From Adiantum capillus-veneris (lineage: Eukaryota; Streptophyta; Polypodiopsida; Polypodiales; Pteridaceae), in contig CM043971.1 in assembly GCA_014529385.2 (NCBI GenBank), forward strand, positions 27,940,769 to 28,004,768: 64,000 nt of DNA, read 5' to 3'. Shown here piece after piece: positions 56,513 to 64,000 of this stretch. The notes below the pieces were generated by a model. That model was not told where the DNA came from. It was given only the letters and a program-made list of their open reading frames with translations, and did no database searches. How positions within the stretch are numbered: the stretch's first letter is position 1; each line of letters starts with the position of its first letter. Made by a program: the position numbers and the translations under genes.

Positions 56513-56760
56513 CTCGGGGGGTGCACTATGTAATCATGTTAATGTATAACGTGAGCTCAAAAGGAGGGGTTTTAAAATGCAAAAAATTTAGGCAATTTAA
56601 CAGAGATACATTAAAATAAGGGGTTTTTATATTAGATTTTAGAAAGAAATCCTAAAATAAGGGATCATTTTATTCATTCAAACATGTTAAAAGAGGGATT
56701 TTCTTAATACCCCACGAATGCACGTTATATAGAGGTATACTGAACGGTGAACCCCTTGAG
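56513..56760. mobile_element. 248-bp TIR element with 8-bp target duplication
   Basis: The ends CTCGGGGGGTGCAC... and ...GTGAACCCCTTGAG are inverted and imperfect over about 40 bp (the inner limit TATAACGTG is shared). TCCACAGG occurs directly before (56505-56512) and directly after (56761-56768). An 8-bp duplication is the hallmark of hAT elements. The flanking gag frame is continuous when the element is taken out, which confirms the borders. Confidence 0.75.
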
Positions 56761-56769
56761 TCCACAGGT

Positions 56770-58818
56770 GACTCTATGAGTTGTGAAATTCTCACCATGG
56801 CTTTGTTTTCTTGGGGTAGAAGAGGTTGTTGTCCCAAAACAGGTTGAGGTTTCCCCCCCCTTGGACTGCATTTTTTGTCCTACTTGGTATCTTGGAGGTG
56901 GTGGCAAATGTTGCCTTCCCCAGGAGGTCCATATGGTCTTTCCCTAACATAGTTTCTATTGTAGAACCATTCATGGGTCTCATGGTTTGTCCATTTTTTT
57001 TGATAGCACACCACTTCAATATACGCTGGCCTTGGTTACATGTTGCACCACTTAGTTGGATGGTCTCCTCCACAAGTGTCACATTTTTGTGTGGGTTGTT
57101 CTCAAGTGTTCAGGTTCATCCTTATGATCACTTCCTTAATCATTTGATCAATGTCCGACACAGTTGGGTTCTGCCCACCCAGTTTCGATGTGGATTCACT
57201 ATTGGTCAAAGAGGTGCTACTTGTCCCTTGGTCTGTATCCTCAGTCACCTCCCCATATGCTTTACATTTGTCTACTAGATACAATGTCTCTCTCTAGTGA
57301 CTTGCTTGAAGGCTACACGTCTTCTAGTGTAGATCTTTTTTGAGAGTCCCATTTAGCAATCCTTCGATGTAAATAATTGAAAGTCTCTCATTTTGAGGTA
57401 GATCTCTAGCTTGAATTGAAGCAAGGCTTCTTTCACCTTTTCTCTTTCCTTTTGTCTAAATTCATAGATTTGGGAGCCTGTATTATGCTTTATACCTCTC
57501 TTTGAGAATTCCTTTGCAAATTCTCAAAAAATCATGGCTATTTAATGGTTGGCACCAGGTCAAGGCTATTCCTTCTAGGTCAATCCAAATCCTTCATAAT
57601 GATATGGAAATTTGTTAATGTTTAGACCTCAATACTTGTTTGAAGAATGAAACATGTACATATAGATCCCCCGACCCACTATACCTTTTGGGTACACAAT
57701 TAGCCACGTGAGAGGATTGCATGCGTCTAGTCTCAAAAACCATTCTAACCACTCGTGGTCCTCCTGATATGGCCTCTCGAACTTTGTATTCTCCCCTTGG
57801 AAATATAATCAATATCCTCTCTGCTACTCTTTCATCCGGTCCTGTTTGATCTTGTGAAACATTCAAAGGGGTTCTAGTTGCATAAGTCAAATCAAGTGCT
57901 TCACTGCCCCTGTGTGGGTTCAAAGAAACTCTATACCCTAATGATCCCATGGGTCCATAAATTGAGAATCATTGGGTGACCAAATGAATCTTGCACTCTT
58001 GTTCTTCCTGGACTTACATATCCAATAATTTTTGGTCATGTTTGAGTCATCGTGGGTCTAACTTGCTTGGGGTTACATAATATTGATGGATTGGTCCACC
58101 ATTGGTCCACCAAAGTATGTATACCACTCTAACTCTTGACGGTCTATAGGAGAGTATTTACAACCATGCTTATCCATCACGACCACTTGGATATTTCTCC
58201 TCTCTATGTATGTAGAAACATATAGTCTCTTGTATTTGGTCAACTCCTCAATGAGGGGTTCATCACATCTATAATAGTGTGTTTGTTCTCCATTATTGAA
58301 TTTATACAACCCCACGTAAGTGTTGTCTATATTGAGCCGCTCCATCTTGTTATTGCGCCTAAGCACAACATTTTTCTTGCCCAACTTGAGTGGCTCATCC
58401 ACTAATTACTCATCTATTTTGTCTTTGGTGCCAGTCAGCCCCCATTTGTCCACAATAAAGGGGTTATGCACAACTAGATACATCATTCCTTCATGGTCAA
58501 AATATCTATCTCCGTTATAGTCCACATCTACAAGGTCCTTGAACTTGCTTGGTTTGTTCTCCAATTTAACACGATTGCGGTCCATTCTATCCTTATAGAT
58601 TTTAGCTTTCAGCTTGTTCTTGAATTAAAATTTTAGATACCCGATGAAGGACGTTCCCCCATGGAAGTTCCTTCCTTAAAGCTCATCCTGTTGAATCCCT
58701 CGGCCATTATGGTGTATGATCTTTTTGATGATATATCAGAGAGACTTTCCTCTAAAATGGCTTCTAGCAGATGCAATGGATTTTGATTCACACTCTCTTT
58801 AGTTGAAATGTTGCTCAC
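56770..58818 (-). pseudogene. Element F gag-like gene, zinc knuckle variant
   Basis: Several minus-strand open pieces in sequence: 58818-58633, 58402-58073 (GLYKFNNGEQTHYYRCDEPL and RRNIQVVVMDKHGCKYSPID), 57950-57615 (ERILIIFPRGEYKVREAISG) and 57284-57102. They are followed by CDTCGGDHPTKWC (57083-57045), a C-X2-C-X3-H-X4-C knuckle of the kind seen in gag of Athila/Tat-type Gypsy elements. Several stops and frameshifts intervene. The Athila/Tat assignment rests on the knuckle and on the primer site at 60804-60822. The large N-terminal part is not recognised. Confidence 0.5.
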
Positions 58819-59125
58819 TTAGTCTCTTAGGCTTGGATTCCTATTCTGATACAATCTTCCTCATTGATTGCCTTGTGTTCTCTCCGGTTTGACTTACTCA
58901 TTGAGCCGCACCCTATAAAAAATGCTTGATGGCTATGAGTTTATAGCCTCTCTTGTTAGTCCAAGCTTAAAGTCGTCAAAATTCTATCCAACACTTTTAT
59001 CAATTACACAATATTGCTTAGAACATCCACAACTTAAGTCCAATTTCAATTTTGAAAAGACCACCAGGGTCCTAGAGACTCTCTCTGGCTGTGGTGAAGT
59101 CTTGGTCTCAGTATGTCTCAAACAA

Positions 59126-60276
59126 ACATGGATCACGATCCATGTACCTCAGTGGTTGGTGAAATGGGGTGATTTTGATCCCACACCTAGCCCTTGGTCT
59201 AAAGATCTCAAATCTATGTTTTTTTAATAAATTTTGGGTCTTTTTACGATGGAAAAAAGCCAAATACTAGCCCTTTTTTGATGATTTTTGATCTTAAATG
59301 ATTTTGCCCTTTTGACCTCCTATTTCTTTTCACTTCCTTGCTTTGGGAGTTTTTGTTCAAAATGGTTTAAGCTCCTCATTGATCCAATTTTTGTTCAAAA
59401 TTTCAAGAAAGGTACATGGATTGCGATCCATGTTGGGAAGTCAACTTGCCTTTTATTGATACCATTAGGATCAACTTGTTTACTAGATGCTCTGGCATCA
59501 AAGGTTTTGAATTTGAACTAGTTTTTGTAATCCAAAAGTGGTTTCTCAAGTCTATTATGGTGGTTTTTGACTATCAACTGTATTTTTCCTTTTTCACCTC
59601 TTTACTTTTTGCAAATGGGTCTTTTAGGAAATGTTTTCCAAATTGTATCCATTACCCACTTGTTAAATTTCGGCCCAGATTCTTGATGAGGTACATGGAT
59701 TGGATCCATGTTTGACCTCATTTTGACATGAGATTTGGTAAGCCTATAGTCTTGGTTATGGTGACACTCTTCCCAAAATCTTTTTAAATTTGAACCAATT
59801 TTGCCCAACCAAAAGAAAAATTTTGTGTCTGGATTGCGATTTTTGACTAGTTTCTGTTTTTGGTATTTTCACAAACTTTTTTCAGCTTTTTGTTGTGGTT
59901 ACTTTTGGAAAAGTTCTTCCACTAGTTATCAGGGATGTACTGGTCAAATATCAACCCCAAATGTCAACCAGGTACATGGATTGCAATCCATGTTGGGAAG
60001 CACTTTGAGATGAATTTTTGTCCTACTGGTTTCCTATTCCCTAGAGAAGCCAAATCTCACCCCTTTTTGAATTTGGAACACTAAAAGTTCAATTTTCCCA
60101 AGGTTTACTAGATTTTCAAGATTTTTTATAGATTTATCCAATTTTCTAATTTTGGATGTACTTTAGCATTCTATTTATGGTCACATTCAGGACTCTGGTA
60201 TTTGGGAGCAAGCTCAAACTATGGGTGGCTTTTTTTTGTGAATTGTTCATAGAGGTACATGGATTGCAATCCGTGT
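59126..60276. repeat. Degenerate 280-bp tandem repeat with conserved palindrome
   Basis: Five copies of a box close to ACATGGATTGCAATCCATGT (perfect 20-bp palindrome in copy 4) start at 59126, 59414, 59693, 59974 and 60257, spaced 288, 279, 281 and 283 bp. Copies 2-5 are preceded by GGT. DNA between boxes shares only scattered words (TTTTGTTCAAAAT, AAATTTGAA) and has largely diverged. It lies between the primer site and the gag-like gene of element F, i.e. in its leader. Confidence 0.8.
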
Positions 60277-60803
60277 TCCTCAACAAAATTGGGAAGAAAT
60301 TGTTCAGATTGTTTCTTGCAAGCTTGATTATCCCCTTTTGCAAGGTATTTTTGGGTTTGAATAAGGTTTGATGCTCTGACCATGAAATTTTCAGTTTTTC
60401 AGAGTTATGGTCTTTTGTACCAAAATACGGTTTCAAATAGTTTTTACCCTAATAATTTCAGCCCTATTTGATGGTTGGAGTTGTTATTTAACCTACTCCT
60501 ATGAGCTGACATGAATCTATGAACATAGATGAATAAAACAATGCAAAAATAACAATGTAATGGATGGATAAGAAACCCTTACCAAGCATAGAGAAAATCA
60601 AAGAATTAAATGCATTTTGTATGTCACTCACAACTCTCCTTGCTCCTAAAGAGTAGAACTGGTCAATCCTCGACACCAATCTCTACCAAGCACTAAACCT
60701 TGGTCTAGCTGCTTTACTGCATAAGTGCAAATGGAATGGTTATCAAAATCTCCAAAAAGGAGGCTTTTTTGTACGACTAGGCCACTCATCACCTAAGGAT
60801 TGT

Positions 60804-60822
60804 TTCCCCGACAATGATGCCA
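60804..60822 (-). other. Primer-binding site of element F (Athila/Tat type)
   Basis: The minus strand reads TGGCATCATTGTCGGGGAA, close to the TGGCGCCGTTG-CGGGGA sequence typical of plant Athila/Tat Gypsy primer sites. One base separates it from TGTTAGCGGG on the plus strand, the end of an LTR. Confidence 0.6.
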
Positions 60823-60823
60823 A

Positions 60824-61657
60824 TGTTAGCGGGTCACCGTGATGGATGTTTGTAGCATAGGTATTTGACACTAACATATGTCAATACTCATGGAGGCGAC
60901 TCGGGATGGGGCACAGAGACTCTTTGAGATTTTTAGTCTCAAGAAGTGAACCTATGGAACTACGCAATTGACTACTACAAAAAATCTATCACTCTCTAAT
61001 CCAAAAATCTACCTATGTCCAGTTTCAATGCTCTAGATCATAACGCCTTTTTGTCATCCAAACAGTGTGGGAATGCAACGAAACTTAAGGGAAAGTATTA
61101 CAACACCTAAGAGAATAATCCTACCAAGTTCTTTGGTCATCAAAGGAGGTACCAAAATCACAATCCATCCCAAAAAAATGTGCAAAAAATTGCAACAGAA
61201 CTGTTCAAAAAGGTAGCTCTATGACCTAGAAACACTCTTATAAGGTTAAAAAATAAAAAAAAAACCATTTTAGCACTCAAATCCATGCATTTAGCTCACA
61301 AACAGGTTGTCACGAGCCACAAAAAACTGATAATGATTACACTTATATTCAAGATCAAAAGACAAGGAACATAATGCACTACTCGGAATCAATTTTTGAT
61401 TACCATACATAGAGAAAAATTGGTTACAAGATGTAGTAGACTTTTAGCTCATAGTCTACATCCAAAAAGCTCCTCTAGATAATGATAATGTCACCTTTGA
61501 AACTAAGGGTTTTGACCCAAAGACTTGGGACCCTTTCCTATTGGAGCTATATAGAGAGCCCACACTTATGGTATATAGAGGTAGGAGTCCCTACCATATA
61601 TGTGTACTTAGTGTGTGCTCTCTACACCCTTTGGGGTTTGCAATTGTAGAGGAGTCG

Positions 61658-61692
<35 letters not shown>

Positions 61693-61742
61693 ACCCTCGT
61701 GTCGGCTCTCACTCTAGTCTCCATCTTTCTCCCTTGTCAACA
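60824..61742. mobile_element. LTR sequence between two divergent primer sites
   Basis: The segment starts TGTTAGCGGG beside the minus-strand primer site and ends TTGTCAACA beside a plus-strand tRNA-iMet primer site at 61743. It must contain the LTR end of element F and the LTR end of another, plus-strand element. Where one stops and the other starts could not be seen. A short stem GGTAGG-AGTC-CCTACC and a CT microsatellite lie inside. Confidence 0.45.
61660..61690. repeat. (CT)n microsatellite
   Basis: A CT run of about 30 bp just before the plus-strand LTR end. Confidence 0.95.
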
Positions 61743-61754
61743 TGGTATCAGAGC
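61743..61754 (+). other. Primer-binding site, tRNA-iMet type, plus strand
   Basis: TGGTATCAGAGC follows directly after ...TTGTCAACA. It is an exact plant Copia-type primer site and opens a plus-strand element. Confidence 0.8.
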
Positions 61755-63180
61755 TATGGAGATCATGGATATGAAAGATAAGTTTAGTTTCCTCGTGTTT
61801 TTCTTTTCTTAAATTGATTCAAGAAGCCTTCTATTTGTGTTGCTTTCTTGTTGAGTTAATATCAAGAGGCTATGGAGAGCACCTAAGTTGCTTATATATC
61901 CACACTCGATGTGTGTTGGTGCAGAGTAAATCCTTTTTTGGGCACAATAAAGAGAAAGAGAGGCTACACACAAAGGCATCCTATATTTTCATTGCTCGCT
62001 GGTTGTGCCTGAGTGCAAGCGGAAAGGAAGAGATATATAGGAAGATGGAGCCCAAGTACAAGGCTTATGAGATGAGCGTATGCTTGTGTAACTATTGCAA
62101 AGTTGCACGTGGGTGTTAAAGCTGCACGAGCATGCATGGTCTCTCTCTAATAGTGAGAGAATGAATCTACCGGACAATTTGATGATCTTTTGACGATAGA
62201 AAATCTCTCAATAAGCCTCCAAAGATGGCGTTCATCTCAGATCTGCACGTAAGTGGCTACTTTTGGCATCTCAAATCTGCATGCAAGCGTTTGCTTTTGG
62301 AATATTTATCTGGTTGGCTTTTTAATAAACGCCTATAATTAAGGCCTATTTTTATAGCTACAGTAGCTGCACTCAAATATATAGCTCGTTATTATTAGAA
62401 ATACAATGGCATAGCTTGCAAAAAATCAGGACCGATCACCAAAATTTCCGCGGGTGTGTGAGACAAACACAAGTCAGGCAAACCATATTTCCTTGCAATG
62501 TCGGTTGCAACCACCAGTCCCAATCGACAATAATTTATTACCTTGATATTTTAACTCTTATGCAAATGGGAACGAGTAGTCCAAAATTTGCTCTCTCGAT
62601 TTGCTAGCACACAGAAACAAACCCGCAAGCAGACGACCACACTTGGCGGCAGACTCGACTCAAGTTAAAAGCCATTAATACTGCATAGAGGATTTAGGAG
62701 AATCTTAGGTTTTGTTTAAAATAATGCACTCAATATTATCTTGTGACTTAATTCATAGCCGTAGCCATGTAGCTTTCTGTCTTTCATACTATTGTTGTTG
62801 GTAGGTATTCACCCTTGATAGCTATACCTTATTCAGCTAAAAATATTCACACCTTTGCACAACCATTGAGCAATACACTAGGTGGGCTGTAGACCCAGAT
62901 TGAGGCACAAATATTTTTGACCTTCGTCGTCACTAGGGACTGCCCTGTATACCTCGACCTTGCCATATTTAGATTGTATGTTTGGACATCATTTCTTGTA
63001 ATTTGTTGCTGTTGATCTTGTTGCAATTTGTCATAAAATAATTCATGTAATTCTATGATTGTCTTATGTGATCGTATACAAACGTGTGTGATGGTTTTCA
63101 TGTGAATCATTGATGTAGAGATGACAAGATTTACCAAGCCATTATCTACTGACTAATCATTATCTCGAGGTTTTGCAGAT
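61755..63180 (+). other. Downstream of plus-strand primer site, no coding domain seen
   Basis: By position this would be a leader and gag, but no frame gives gag, protease or RT motifs. The open segments (61814-62119, 62416-62607) are short and unrecognised. It may be a truncated element or unrelated DNA. Confidence 0.35.
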
Positions 63181-63720
63181 TTTGTCATGATTTTGCGTCT
63201 CTGATGCCATGATTTTGCACAAAACTAGCATCTTTGATGCCATGGTATGTAAAACCATGATGGTGATTACTATTTTACAGTTTTTATTTGATTTGAAGAG
63301 AACATTTCAGATACCATGGTGCGTAAAGCCATGATGATTGCTATAGTTTTTTTGAGCGTCTCTTATGCCATGGTGAATACCGTGATGCCATGGTACATAA
63401 AGCCATGATGATTATTTCTATTTCAATGTTTTTATTTGTTGAAAGTGTCTCCCGATGCCATGGTATGTGAAGCCATGATGATTATTCCTATTTCAAAGTT
63501 TTTCTAAGTGTCTCTAATGCCATGGTGGATATTGTGATGCCATGGTACGTAAAGCCATACCGATGATTACTATTTTACAATTTTTATTTGATTTGAAGAA
63601 AACGTCTCCAATGCCATGGTAAGTAAGGCCTGCATGATGATTATTCCTATTTCAAAGTTTTTCAAAGTGTCTCTTATGCCATGGTGAATACCGTGATGCC
63701 ATGGTACGTAAAGCCATGGT
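63180..63720. repeat. Tandem repeat built on GCCATGG boxes
   Basis: Eleven CCATGG hexamers occur at 63240, 63314, 63368, 63388, 63458, 63520, 63540, 63614, 63679, 63699 and 63714. A higher-order unit of about 150-160 bp contains one single box (63314, 63458, 63614) and one pair 20 bp apart (63368/63388, 63520/63540, 63679/63699). The consensus is GATGCCATGGTACGTAAAGC followed by CATGATGATT and a TTTCAAAGTTTTT spacer. Confidence 0.85.
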
Positions 63721-63798
63721 GATGACAACTTCCATTTGTTGAGATCTTGGGGCCCCCGATATGTTCATTACATCTTGGTTTTGTATATATGTGTGCAA

Positions 63799-63886
63799 AT
63801 GTGATTACGTTGATATTACATTTGTTTCTATGTCGTCTGCACATGTGATTGCATCGACATTATGTTTGTTTCTATGTTGTCTCTAG
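63799..63886. repeat. 44-bp tandem repeat, two copies
   Basis: ATGTGATT(A/G)C(G/A)T(T/C)GA(T/C)ATTA then TGTTTCTATG..GTCT occurs at 63799 and 63843 with several substitutions. It is a separate family from the GCCATGG repeat just upstream. Confidence 0.8.
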
Positions 63887-64000
63887 AGAGGCGTCACGAA
63901 CCGTCTCCAAGGACAATGTGATGTGGTTATTTCTAACCTTCACGTTTCGATATGTTTCTTGAGTTGATGTTGTTTAGATGATAAAGTTCACGTCAAGGAT

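Noticed and set aside
57615-58402. Endogenous plant pararetrovirus polyprotein
   Set aside because: No movement-protein, coat or RT motif of that family was seen. The zinc knuckle and primer site fit an LTR retroelement gag better.
63180-63886. CRISPR array
   Set aside because: The repeats are degenerate, lack uniform spacers and occur in a plant genome. They are ordinary tandem repeats.

Overview
The window is a stretch of plant (seed-plant) nuclear genome made mostly of layered retrotransposons. The evidence is Ty1/copia and Ty3/gypsy pol genes with plant-type initiator-tRNA-Met primer sites, an L1-type LINE with a CCHC zinc-knuckle ORF1, long GA/CT microsatellites, spliceosomal GT-AG introns, small inverted-repeat DNA transposons and a tRNA-like SINE head. 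The species cannot be named from the sequence. Nothing looks like a bacterial operon, a CRISPR array or an rRNA locus. I found no intact host gene. The best host coding sequence is the last three exons of an unrecognised gene (8641-9139). | LAYOUT. 1-6.2 kb: plus-strand LTR-element debris. It has an LTR (165-760) with five copies of a TGACGTGGCA box, a broken gag, then an abruptly joined Copia pol remnant, a 72-bp direct repeat and an inverted fragment of a related LTR. 6.2-14 kb: the least repetitive part. It has a degenerate short-motif repeat, a minus-strand PIF1-like helicase fragment, the three-exon gene end, a 60-bp tandem repeat with a 20-bp palindrome, a SINE head, one candidate isolated exon and a 1.25-kb TIR element. 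14-20.7 kb: decayed minus-strand Copia element D with its leader and 5' LTR, interrupted by about 2 kb of other DNA. | 20.86-47.24 kb is the centrepiece, a nested locus. A minus-strand Copia (element A, TSD CCAAT/CCGAT) carries a LINE inside its left LTR. Its right LTR holds a 16.3-kb Gypsy array made of four LTRs and three internal regions. A single CTTCT target duplication flanks the whole array and every copy shares the same inactivating lesions. The array therefore most likely grew by unequal recombination after one insertion, not by repeated transposition. | 47-51.5 kb has no recognisable gene. 51.5-56 kb is a mosaic of two Copia-A-like fragments around a second element-D leader+LTR; the two D leaders differ by an inversion of about 70 bp. 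56-61.7 kb is a minus-strand Gypsy remnant (element F) with an Athila/Tat-like primer site and a gag-type zinc knuckle. It carries two small TIR elements, one with a perfect 8-bp TSD, and a tandem repeat of about 280 bp whose best-conserved part is a 20-bp palindrome. 61.7-64 kb starts with a plus-strand primer site and ends in two short tandem-repeat blocks, one built around GCCATGG. | Functionally the window records transposon burial rather than a working pathway: LTRs supplied promoters and recombination sites, and later elements inserted into earlier ones. Where traced by eye, coordinates of decayed pieces are approximate, whereas LTR and TSD ends of the nested locus are base-precise.
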